Assembly: GCF_963677565.1 (NCBI RefSeq)
Contig: NZ_OY781981.1
Coordinates: forward strand, 4,332,001-4,396,000
Reading direction: 5' to 3'
Source: an uncultured Draconibacterium sp.
GTDB lineage: Bacteria > Bacteroidota > Bacteroidia > Bacteroidales > Prolixibacteraceae
Length of the DNA stretch: 64,000 nt
Each line of letters starts with the position of its first letter. Position 1 is the stretch's first letter. A program made the translations under genes and the position numbers. The notes under the pieces are model-generated. The model was not told where the DNA came from. It worked only from the letters and a program-made list of their open reading frames with translations, and did no database searches. Below are positions 8,492 to 16,159 of this stretch, in pieces.

Positions 8492-10111
8492 TTATTTATT
8501 GGGGTTATCTTTCATTTTCTTTTGTTTACGCAATCGTTTTGCCGCTGCCTGGATACACTCGCGACGGAAAACAATTACCGAAACACCTTCGTAGGCAATT
8601 TCCTCTTCGAAAGTCTGCACCATCAGGTCGTGGTATTTTTTCAACGGTGTTAACACACGAATATGATTTGGATCGACGCCAACGCCGGTACAAATACTTT
8701 CGATCTTTCCGAGCGCCGAAGAATCCTGTCCGCCGGTCATCGATACCGATTCATTATCAGAAATAACAACAACGATATTCGATTCGTCGTTAACAGCATC
8801 GAGCAAACCGGTAATTCCGGAGTGCGTAAAAGTAGAATCGCCAATTACAGCCACGGCAGGAATCAATCCTGCATCGGCAGCACCTTTTGCCATGGTAACC
8901 GAAGCCCCCATATCAACACAAGAGTAAATACTTTTGTACGGTGGCAGAGCTCCAAGCGTATAACAACCAATATCGGAGAACACACGTCCTTTGGTGTATT
9001 TGTCCAACGATTCGTTTAAGGCTTTGTACATATCCTGGTGACCACATCCCTGGCACAACGCCGGCGGACGGTTTACAACCAGTTCAGGTACATCGGCACC
9101 CAACTGCGTTTCTTTACCCAGTGCTTTTGCAACCAGGTCGGCATTTAGTTCACCGTCGCGTGGCAAAGCTCCACTTAAACGACCCGAAACCTGAATATCC
9201 TTTTTAAACGCTGCTTTAATATGCTCTTCCACCACCGGATAACCTTCTTCCAGTACCAACACCTCTTCGCAATGTTTGGCCATTTTATCCAAAAACTTTT
9301 GCGGAACCGGGTACTGCGATAATTTCAAAACAGTGTATGGACAATCGTTTTGCGGATAGTTCTCTTTTAAATAGTTGTACGCGATACCACATGCGATAAT
9401 TCCAAAACTTTTGTCTTCGCCTTTTTTGTATACGTTGTATTCTGATTTTTTTGCGGTTTTTTCAAAAAGCTCCTGTTTTTCGAGCAAGCCTTTGTATCTT
9501 CTTCGGGCAATGGCCGGTAATAGCACAAACTGACTTGGATCAGTAGGCAGAACCATATCATTTTCAGCCAGCACCTCACTGCGAACAACACCGGCACGCG
9601 AGTGGGCCAAACGGGTGGTGATACGCACCATCACGGGCACTTCCAGTTTTTCGGAAAGTTCAAAACCTTCGCGAACCATGTCGTAAGCTTCCTGCTGGTT
9701 GCTGGGCTCCAGAATCGGAATCATGGCAAACTTGCCATAAAAACGTGAGTCCTGCTCGTTTTGCGACGAATGCATCGACGGATCATCTGCCACAGTGATG
9801 ATCAAACCACCATTTATCCCGGTAATTGCCGAGTTAATAAAAGCATCGGCAGCCACGTTCAGGCCCACATGTTTCATACAAACCATGCTACGCTTTCCGG
9901 CGTACGACATACCCAATGCAGCTTCGTAAGCTGTTTTTTCGTTGGCCGACCATTTACTGCGAATGCCCTTTTCCTGTGCCAGTTCATTCTCCTGAATAAA
10001 CTCGGTTATTTCTGTTGAAGGAGTTCCGGGATAGGCATAAACCCCTGATATTCCGCCATCGATAGCTCCCTGACCAATGGCTTCAACTCCTAAAAATAGA
10101 TTCTTTTGCAT
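8492..10111 (-). CDS. iorA: Indolepyruvate:ferredoxin oxidoreductase, alpha subunit (no ferredoxin domain)
   Basis: A 539-residue TPP enzyme. The N-terminal pyrimidine-binding domain starts with GVEAIGQGAIDGGI and PGTPSTEI (about residues 8-33). The C-terminal pyrophosphate-binding domain has CQGCGHQDMY (near 351) and GDSTFTHSG (near 422). Archaeal IorA carries a C-terminal 2x[4Fe-4S] ferredoxin module. Here the chain stops about 20 residues after FRREC with a Lys/Arg tail and no CxxCxxCxxxC clusters, so electrons must leave by another route. A shorter form may be normal in Bacteroidota. First gene of the iorAB operon. Confidence 0.9.
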   Translation of the reverse strand: MQKNLFLGVEAIGQGAIDGGISGVYAYPGTPSTEITEFIQENELAQEKGIRSKWSANEKTAYEAALGMSYAGKRSMVCMKHVGLNVAADAFINSAITGINGGLIITVADDPSMHSSQNEQDSRFYGKFAMIPILEPSNQQEAYDMVREGFELSEKLEVPVMVRITTRLAHSRAGVVRSEVLAENDMVLPTDPSQFVLLPAIARRRYKGLLEKQELFEKTAKKSEYNVYKKGEDKSFGIIACGIAYNYLKENYPQNDCPYTVLKLSQYPVPQKFLDKMAKHCEEVLVLEEGYPVVEEHIKAAFKKDIQVSGRLSGALPRDGELNADLVAKALGKETQLGADVPELVVNRPPALCQGCGHQDMYKALNESLDKYTKGRVFSDIGCYTLGALPPYKSIYSCVDMGASVTMAKGAADAGLIPAVAVIGDSTFTHSGITGLLDAVNDESNIVVVISDNESVSMTGGQDSSALGKIESICTGVGVDPNHIRVLTPLKKYHDLMVQTFEEEIAYEGVSVIVFRRECIQAAAKRLRKQKKMKDNPNK

Positions 10112-10134
10112 TTTGGTTTAATTTTCGAAGCCAA

Positions 10135-10165
10135 CAAAAGTATTAATTTGAGATTTTTATGCAAT
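10135..10165 (-). promoter_or_regulatory. Candidate iorAB promoter
   Basis: On the minus strand TACTTTTG (10142-10135) matches the Bacteroidota -7 consensus TAnnTTTG. ATTG (10165-10162) lies 19 bp upstream as a -33 box. The predicted start of transcription is about 17 nt before the iorA ATG at 10111. Confidence 0.5.
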
Positions 10166-10262
10166 TAGGATTGTCATGTTTTGTCCTTATAATCAATATA
10201 AATTAGCTCTTATTGACAACTTCATGTTACAAAACCATATCTTGCCCATTTTGTACCAATTG

Positions 10263-10280
10263 TTACAACACGTGTTATAA
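10263..10280. promoter_or_regulatory. Palindromic operator-like site before the PepSY gene
   Basis: The 18-bp sequence TTAcAACACGTGTTaTAA is a palindrome with a single mismatched pair around a perfect 10-bp core AACACGTGTT. It sits 35 bp upstream of the PepSY gene ATG and about 100 bp from the iorAB promoter. It is a plausible dimeric regulator site for the plus-strand gene. The regulator is unknown. Confidence 0.4.
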
Positions 10281-10314
10281 ACCTTAAACATATTTGCGAA
10301 ATAAAAACAAAAAA

Positions 10315-11952
10315 ATGACCCGAAATAAGCTGTTAAAATCCTTTAAGAAACTACATAAATGGCCGGCGATAATCATTGCGTTTATTGCCGTGCTTTTTGC
10401 TGTTTCGGGTATTGTTATGAACCACCGGCAATTGTTTTCAGGTATTGATGTTTCCCGGAATCTACTGCCCAAAAACTATCAGTATAAAAACTGGAACCTG
10501 GCAGCCGTTCGTGGTTCTATCCGGCTGGAAGATACCATGTTAATGTATGGAAATATCGGTGTCTGGAAATCGGAGGACGATTTGAAATCGTTTGAAGATT
10601 TTAACCGGGGATTTCCGAAAGGAATTGATAACCGGAAGATATATTCTATCGTTCAGTTTAACGATGTACTTTTTGCCGGAACACAGATGGGCTTGTACAA
10701 ACGAAACACAACGGAAAACAGCTGGCAAAAGCTGGAAATTCCGGTAGAAAAAGAACGTATTGCCGACCTGGAAATAAAAGACAACAAATTACTGGTGCTC
10801 ACCCGTCATTATTTACTGGAGAGTACAAACGGGCAGGATTTTAAAAAAATACAATTACCGGAGCCGGTGAATTACCAGCGAAAAACAGGTTTGTTCAATA
10901 CCTTCTGGGAATTGCACAGCGGCGAGTTGTTCGGACTGGCAGGTAAACTGTTTGTCGATTTACTGGGACTGGTAACTATTCTGCTATCGTTAACCGGATT
11001 ATTGCATTTTTTCTTTCCGAAATGGATAAAACGAAGGAAGAAAAAAGTTAAGGCTCAAACTGGACAAATTAATCACCCCATTCTCCCTCCAGGGGGTAAG
11101 CGAAATCAGAAGATTTCTGAAAATAAAACTGTATCGGTTGAGAAACTGGTTAGGACAAAGAAGAAAAATCTACACTGGCACAATGTGGTGGGTTATGTGT
11201 TTGCCGTCTTCCTGCTTATCAATACTTTTTCGGGGATGCACCTGCGGCCACCGCTGTTGATTGCCATTGCCAATAAACAGGTAGGTATTATTCCGGGCAC
11301 GCACCTCGACAGCCCCAATCCGTGGTTCGATAAATTACGACGTATTCACTGGGATACCGCCAACCGGCGTTACATATTTTCTACTTCCGATGGTTTTTAC
11401 TTTGCCGACGAAACACTGAGCAAAAAACTCATCCCTGCCCCATTGCAACCACCGGTAAGTGTTATGGGTTGCAATGTACTGGAGCCAATTGGCGAAAATT
11501 ACCTGATGGTAGGTTCGTTCAGCGGTATGTTTGTCTGGAATCCGCAAACCGGAAGGATTGCCGACTTTTTTACCGGCCACCCCTACCAAACTCCCCGGGG
11601 AATGGCGCGCCCCTTTGGCGCAAACACCGTTGCCGGATTTGTACAATCGGGAGACAAAAGCTGGTGGTTCGATTACAGCGCCGGTGCCATCCAACTCGAT
11701 GCGCAAAACGAAAAAAGTGCGTTTGTAGCGATGCCCGAAGAAATACGCAAAGCTTCGCCCATGTCGTTATGGAACGCGGCGCTGGAAGTACACACCGGAC
11801 GTATTTTTGAACACCTCGTTGGTAGTTTTTATATTCTTTTTGTTCCACTGGCAGGCATTTGTTTGCTGCTTGTAATTATTTCCGGAGTTTTGTTGTGGTG
11901 GATGGCGCATAGAAAAAGCAGGAAGCGCGAAGCTGGAAGCACGAAGAAGTAA
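10315..11952 (+). CDS. PepSY-associated transmembrane protein
   Basis: A 545-residue inner-membrane protein. Transmembrane segments lie near residues 17-35, 208-236, 288-312 and 505-528, with two large periplasmic parts between them. The opening KLHKWPAIIIAFIAVLFAVSG, the HSGELFG segment just before the second helix, and the repeat of this logic at LEVHTGRIF before the last helix fit PepSY-TM proteins, often linked to iron or siderophore reduction. The frame is open from a TTG at 10294, but the ATG at 10315 after an A-rich leader is the natural start. Single gene, probably with its own promoter. The region after residue 240 (KKVKAQTGQINHPILPPGGK) is a loose linker. Confidence 0.7.
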   Translation: MTRNKLLKSFKKLHKWPAIIIAFIAVLFAVSGIVMNHRQLFSGIDVSRNLLPKNYQYKNWNLAAVRGSIRLEDTMLMYGNIGVWKSEDDLKSFEDFNRGFPKGIDNRKIYSIVQFNDVLFAGTQMGLYKRNTTENSWQKLEIPVEKERIADLEIKDNKLLVLTRHYLLESTNGQDFKKIQLPEPVNYQRKTGLFNTFWELHSGELFGLAGKLFVDLLGLVTILLSLTGLLHFFFPKWIKRRKKKVKAQTGQINHPILPPGGKRNQKISENKTVSVEKLVRTKKKNLHWHNVVGYVFAVFLLINTFSGMHLRPPLLIAIANKQVGIIPGTHLDSPNPWFDKLRRIHWDTANRRYIFSTSDGFYFADETLSKKLIPAPLQPPVSVMGCNVLEPIGENYLMVGSFSGMFVWNPQTGRIADFFTGHPYQTPRGMARPFGANTVAGFVQSGDKSWWFDYSAGAIQLDAQNEKSAFVAMPEEIRKASPMSLWNAALEVHTGRIFEHLVGSFYILFVPLAGICLLLVIISGVLLWWMAHRKSRKREAGSTKK

Positions 11953-12347
11953 GAACTTACGCGACATGTCTAATTCTACCGAACCTCTTAAAGGCTAAAT
12001 ATTTAGCCACTTCTTGTTTTACATAGTATTTATTTCTACTTTTATTCGTCCATTTTACCCGGCGACACAGGAAGAAGATTCAGCGAAGTTGAGCGCGCCC
12101 CAGAAAATAACGATTTTATCCGTTTGCAAATGATTATAAGCGTTTATAGATACTTACAAACGAATATATAACTCATAAACATTGAATTAGAAAGAATTGC
12201 CTCAATTATGGCTATAAGCGAAATAAGTGTACTACATATACACATACGTTATGGGCAATTTTGAAAATGTGCGTGATAATATGATTAATCTTAAAAACTA
12301 TTCCTTTATATTAAACACTTACAATGAAATCAAATTAATAATAGAAT
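11953..12347 (+). other. 395-bp gap between the PepSY gene and the cassette island
   Basis: No gene seen. It holds a perfect 16-bp palindrome GGCTAAATATTTAGCC (11993-12008), a weak terminator for the PepSY gene. Further right are the pair AATTGCC (12196 region) and GGCAATT (12254 region) and the junction GTTATGGGC (12248-12256) where the first cassette begins. Base composition falls sharply from about 12150 onward. I could not find an attC-like hairpin to the left of 12248, so this edge could be an attI-like or secondary integration site. Confidence 0.5.
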
Positions 12348-12860
12348 ATGTGGCATAAACAAAAAATAAAATATTTATCTGATAGTTTATGTTTGCATTT
12401 ATCTCAAGCGACTGTTTTGTGTATACCAGAGACTGAATACAAAAGAAAAAAAGTTCCTGTATTAATAAGGGTAATAGAGGAAACTCCCTTTCTCCTATTA
12501 TTAAATACAATTAAGTATCTTAAAGCTAAGGTTTTCGGAATTCCTTTCATTCCTTTAAAGTTTAAATCTAATCCAGAATTAACTTTAGACATTTTGGATT
12601 TTAGAATTAGAATTGAAATTCGACCTAAGGAACATCCCCCTCCACACTTCCATGTGATAATTGATGAGAATGATTATTCAGTTTCTATTAAAACGGGTGA
12701 ATTCTTATATAGAAATAAAATAAAAAAAAGAGACAGGTTAGCAATTGAAAATTGGTATAAACAAAATAGAAATTTAATTATAAAAACATGGAATAATTCC
12801 AGACCTTACAATTGTCCCGCAGGAAAGATTAGGTTAACTGACTATAATCACTATTTATAA
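12348..12860 (+). CDS. DUF4160-domain protein (cassette 1)
   Basis: A 170-residue protein. Its second half (about residues 85-155) has the DUF4160 pattern: IRPKEHPPPHFHV (His-rich), the SVSIKTGEFL strand, then KRDRLAIENWYKQNRNLIIKTWN. DUF4160 proteins are usually small stand-alone proteins of 80-100 residues, often next to DUF2442, in settings that resemble toxin-antitoxin pairs. Here the domain carries an extra N-terminal part of about 80 residues with no recognised motif. First gene of cassette 1, 92 bp after the cassette junction. The next gene starts 16 bp downstream. Function unknown. Confidence 0.72.
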   Translation: MWHKQKIKYLSDSLCLHLSQATVLCIPETEYKRKKVPVLIRVIEETPFLLLLNTIKYLKAKVFGIPFIPLKFKSNPELTLDILDFRIRIEIRPKEHPPPHFHVIIDENDYSVSIKTGEFLYRNKIKKRDRLAIENWYKQNRNLIIKTWNNSRPYNCPAGKIRLTDYNHYL

Positions 12861-12876
12861 AAATAAACATTCACAA

Positions 12877-14190
12877 ATGAGAATAATTGCATCAATATTA
12901 TTTAGCACGTTTCTTACCATTTCCCTAAATGCACAAACTGTTATTAAAATGCAAGAAATTGGGGGAGTTTATGAGATTCCTTGCAAAGTAAATGGACTGC
13001 CTCTAAAGTTCATTTTTGATACAGGCGCAAGTGATGTTTCTATTTCAATGACAGAAGCCATATTTATGATTAAAAATGAATATCTATCTGAAGAAGATAT
13101 CATAGGTACAGAATATTACAGCATCGCAAATGGGGACATTCAAGAAGGAACTACAATTAATTTGAAAGTTATTGAGATTGCTGGGCTTAAGCTTTATAAT
13201 GTTAATGCCTCAATAGCACATTCTTTAGAAGCTCCACTTCTATTAGGACAAAGTGCATTGCAACAGTTAGGAAGAATTGAATTTGATTATGATTCTAATC
13301 AGCTTTTTATTTACAATAGAAATGATTCAACCCTACAAAAAAGACGAAATATTGAAATAGAAGCCCACCAAAGTACAGACAGCTTATACGATGAAAAGGC
13401 AAACCTATACTATGACAAAGCTATTGCGGAGTGGAAACTAGGAAACTACGACAAGGCTATATCGTTTCTTGACAAAGTTATTGAAATTGAGGACAAGTAT
13501 ATAAGTGCTTATTTAAATCGTGGATTGGCGAATATAATCATAGTTAATGATATCAATCCCTACAAGCCGTCTTCATATAATTATGAATTGGAACGAGAAT
13601 ATGAAAAAGAATTTAATATAGTTTATCAACACTGCCAGAAGGCTTTTGATGATGCTAACAAGGTTCTTTCTTTAAGACCAAATGATTACAGAGCCTATCA
13701 TCTTAAAGGACGTGCCAAATTGAAACTTAAAGACTACACTGGAGCGATATTTGAATTTAACAACGCAATTCAATTTGACAATGAACATAAAGACACTGAA
13801 AAAAATTATTTCCTTAGAGCAAAAACAAATTATGAACTAGACAAATACATAAAGACAATCAAAGACTGTAACTTTTGTATAAAAGCTTCTAAAAATGGAG
13901 ACTTCATTGGTGAGGCATATTATTACAAAGCTCTTTCTAAAGAGAATTTATTTGGGACTAAATTTGCAATGAATGATTTCAGTAAAGCAGGAGAAGCTAG
14001 CTTTGAAAAAGCCTATAAAGAAATTGATGCGCGCAAATATAAATCGGTGTATCCGTATTTAAGTTTCTTTGAGTCAATTTTTGGAAGGATTTTAATGATT
14101 ACTGTTGTCATTTTGATTGCGTTAACTTTTACAATTTTACTTATTAAAAAAATTAGAAAAAGAAAAAAAACAGCCCATAACAAATTGTAA
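12877..14190 (+). CDS. Retropepsin-like aspartic protease with TPR repeats and C-terminal anchor (cassette 1)
   Basis: A 437-residue protein. A signal peptide (about residues 1-19) precedes a clan AA aspartic-protease domain with the catalytic motif FDTGAS (D48) and the later LLLGQSAL segment (about 121-128). Tetratricopeptide-type repeats follow from about 165 to 330 (motif AIAEWKLGNYDKAISFLDKVIEI and others). A transmembrane helix lies near 402-423 with a Lys/Arg-rich cytoplasmic end. It is therefore probably a membrane-anchored periplasmic protease. The last codons (AHNKL) overlap the inverse core of the attC-like site at 14173, so the cassette end supplies the C-terminus. No close family known to me has this exact domain order. 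Confidence 0.78.
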   Translation: MRIIASILFSTFLTISLNAQTVIKMQEIGGVYEIPCKVNGLPLKFIFDTGASDVSISMTEAIFMIKNEYLSEEDIIGTEYYSIANGDIQEGTTINLKVIEIAGLKLYNVNASIAHSLEAPLLLGQSALQQLGRIEFDYDSNQLFIYNRNDSTLQKRRNIEIEAHQSTDSLYDEKANLYYDKAIAEWKLGNYDKAISFLDKVIEIEDKYISAYLNRGLANIIIVNDINPYKPSSYNYELEREYEKEFNIVYQHCQKAFDDANKVLSLRPNDYRAYHLKGRAKLKLKDYTGAIFEFNNAIQFDNEHKDTEKNYFLRAKTNYELDKYIKTIKDCNFCIKASKNGDFIGEAYYYKALSKENLFGTKFAMNDFSKAGEASFEKAYKEIDARKYKSVYPYLSFFESIFGRILMITVVILIALTFTILLIKKIRKRKKTAHNKL

Positions 14191-14307
14191 ATTGCATTGC
14201 GGGGTTCGTGGTGTGTCGTTTGCTGGATTCTCGCAACATCGTTCCGTCCTGCCGGACAGGAACGAGCTCCGAAATCCGCAACGACAACTTACAAGTGACC
14301 GTTAGCA
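14173..14307 (+). repeat. attC-like site of cassette 1
   Basis: The 135-bp element runs from GCCCATAAC (14173-14181) to the next core GTTAGCA (14301-14307). The arms pair in steps: TTGTAA / TTACAA just inside the cores, then TCGTTTGCTGGATT with AATCCGCAACGA, then CGTTCC / GGAACG around CGTCCTGCCGGACAG at the tip. Unpaired bases on one arm are expected for attC hairpins. It contains the stop codon of the preceding gene and no other gene. Confidence 0.7.
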
Positions 14308-14332
14308 CCAAGCTTAAAAAAAGAATCAACCA

Positions 14333-15385
14333 ATGGAAAATCTACTTTACTATCCATACATTAATATTCCAAGAACGGATTGGACAGCCAGAACATTATT
14401 GTATTATGATAAAATTGGTTCAATAGTTCCTCAAAACTACTTCTATGAGCCTGAAAAATTCGACCCATTTATGAGAGAAATGGTTAGAAACGAATTGGTT
14501 ATTCCGATTAATCCTATCGAAACTCTTGACAGGCCTTGGGAAATATCAAGACCATTTATCGAGTATGTAAATAGTAAAGGGTTTAATTTAAAAAGGCGCA
14601 GACAATCATTTAGAAAAGGTAGTTTAAGCAGAATCAATGAAAATAAATTTAAAGCCCAAGGACCTAAAATACACGTAGATAAATTTGACGGCGAGATATT
14701 TTATCAACTTGAAGAAGCAGGACTTGCAGAACGGTTAGATTACGAATGGTTTATGGTTGAACAAAAAACTGCTAATGAATTGATGAATTTTCTCGCATCC
14801 GTAATTGGAAATAAACTTGATTTTCTTCCGACAACTGATACAAAATTTAAAAGACCACCCTTTTCTGACCGCTCAAAACAAGTCATCAAAGCAGAAAGAA
14901 AAGAACATATAAAAAGAGACATCATTTTAAAAGAACTAATCCCTTTCCCAGAACAGATAGACCTAAAAAAACTAAGAAAATTTAAGGATAAACACATTGA
15001 CCTTTTAAATGCGTTTAAAAATCGAGTTGAGTTGATTGCGTTGAATCCAAATCTTGAGGAAGACTCACCGCTTTTCAGAGAAACTGTAAAAGAACTGGAA
15101 ATAAGAAAGTCAGAATTAAGTGCAAAAATGAATGAAAACAAGTTAGGAGATTTATTTTTAGGCACAGTATGTGGCTTATCAGGTGCAATTATTGGATTAG
15201 CCTCTGCAGGAACAACAGGAGCATTACTTGGAAGTATGTCTGCATTGCCTTCTTTTGCTAATGCCGTTCATTCTGCCTTAAAGATTGAGAGAGTTGAAAA
15301 TATTACAGACCAGACAGGAATGAAATATTTAGCCTTGGTGGATAAAAAATTAAAAAAGCCAGGTGCTAACAAAAGCTATATGTAA
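14333..15385 (+). CDS. Uncharacterised DUF6236-like protein with glycine-rich hydrophobic C-terminus (cassette 2)
   Basis: A 350-residue protein and the only gene of cassette 2. The opening (LYYPYINIPRTDWTARTLLYYDKIGSIVP) resembles DUF6236-type proteins, as far as I can recall that family. The middle is Lys/Glu-rich and probably helical. Near residues 277-310 there is a hydrophobic, Gly/Ala/Ser-rich segment (GTVCGLSGAIIGLASAGTTG) that could be a membrane hairpin. The start ATG lies 32 bp after the cassette junction, and the last seven residues are encoded by the attC-like site. No enzymatic motif seen. The hydrophobic tail is compatible with a membrane-acting accessory protein, but no function can be claimed. 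Confidence 0.6.
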   Translation: MENLLYYPYINIPRTDWTARTLLYYDKIGSIVPQNYFYEPEKFDPFMREMVRNELVIPINPIETLDRPWEISRPFIEYVNSKGFNLKRRRQSFRKGSLSRINENKFKAQGPKIHVDKFDGEIFYQLEEAGLAERLDYEWFMVEQKTANELMNFLASVIGNKLDFLPTTDTKFKRPPFSDRSKQVIKAERKEHIKRDIILKELIPFPEQIDLKKLRKFKDKHIDLLNAFKNRVELIALNPNLEEDSPLFRETVKELEIRKSELSAKMNENKLGDLFLGTVCGLSGAIIGLASAGTTGALLGSMSALPSFANAVHSALKIERVENITDQTGMKYLALVDKKLKKPGANKSYM

Positions 15386-15554
15386 TGCGGGGTACAGCGG
15401 GTAATTCAACCGCAGTTCTTCGTAGCAACAACGCCAATTCGTCTTTGACGATTTGGCTATAAAAACTAAAATATTAATAAACGAATTGGCTCAGTGGCAG
15501 CCTGACTGTGAAGTGTTTCAAAGTCCCGCACTCCACATAGCCAAACCGTTAGCG
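15362..15554 (+). repeat. attC-like site of cassette 2 (long)
   Basis: The 193-bp element runs from GGTGCTAAC (15362-15370) to GTTAGCG (15548-15554). The outer arms GCTATATGTAATGCGGG and the complement of CCCGCACTCCACATAGC agree at most positions, with a few mismatches. An inner perfect 10-bp pair GCCAATTCGT / ACGAATTGGC surrounds a second hairpin (GCCAAtTCGTC / GACGAtTTGGC). It lies between the stop of the gene at 14333-15385, whose end it overlaps, and the LOG gene start at 15578. It is longer than most attC sites. Confidence 0.7.
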
Positions 15555-15577
15555 TCAAGGTTAAAAACAATACATAC

Positions 15578-16159
15578 ATGAAATCAATTACTATTTTTTG
15601 TTCTTCAAGTAATGGTTTAAATGCGAAATATATTGAACCTATAAGCAAACTTACAGAATTACTAATTAGTGCAGGCTATACAATAATCTGTGGCGGAAGT
15701 TCTGGTGGTTTAATGGGAGAATTAATAAGTCATGCAAATAAACTAGGTGGTAGGACAATTGGGATAAGACCTAAATTTTTGGACAAACTTGAATATCATA
15801 GTGAAATATTAACAGAATTTATTTCGACTGATGATATATGGGAACGAAAAAAGCAAATGAACCTGTTATCATGTGCTACTATTGCACTCCCTGGTGGCAG
15901 TGGGACAATAGATGAATTATTTGAAGCAATAACTTTAAAGAGATTGGGGGAATATAGCAAACCAATTATTATTGTTAATTTGCACGGGTTCTATGATAAA
16001 TTGATTGACTTTTTTAATTATCAGATTAGAGAAAATTTTATGCATTCATCATCTTTAAATATTTTTACAGTGATTGAAAATGTCGACGATATAATAAATG
16101 CCTTAAAAGATGATAATTGGATAGACGAAAATACAACTAATGCAATTATAAGAGAATGA
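15578..16159 (+). CDS. LOG-family nucleotide N-glycosidase-like protein (cassette 3, gene 1)
   Basis: A 193-residue Rossmann-type protein of the LOG / TIGR00730 family, which hydrolyses the N-glycosidic bond of nucleoside 5'-monophosphates. Visible motifs are GGSSGGLMG (residues 39-47), WERKKQM (88-94) and the signature PGGSGTIDE (105-113), with the catalytic Arg and Glu in place. So the enzyme looks active, unlike two of its operon partners. It starts 29 bp after the cassette junction and overlaps the next gene by 4 bp (ATGA). Stand-alone LOG enzymes are housekeeping. In conflict systems LOG-like domains can process a nucleotide signal, which is the working guess here. Confidence 0.85.
   Translation: MKSITIFCSSSNGLNAKYIEPISKLTELLISAGYTIICGGSSGGLMGELISHANKLGGRTIGIRPKFLDKLEYHSEILTEFISTDDIWERKKQMNLLSCATIALPGGSGTIDELFEAITLKRLGEYSKPIIIVNLHGFYDKLIDFFNYQIRENFMHSSSLNIFTVIENVDDIINALKDDNWIDENTTNAIIRE

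Noticed and set aside
10294..10314. Longer start of the PepSY protein
   Set aside because: The extra codons begin with TTG and the segment is A-rich leader; the ATG at 10315 fits a normal start.
12248..12256. An attC-like hairpin to the left of the first cassette
   Set aside because: The core GTTATGGGC is there, but I could not pair an L arm upstream within 200 bp, so the left edge may be an attI-like or secondary site. Not called as attC.
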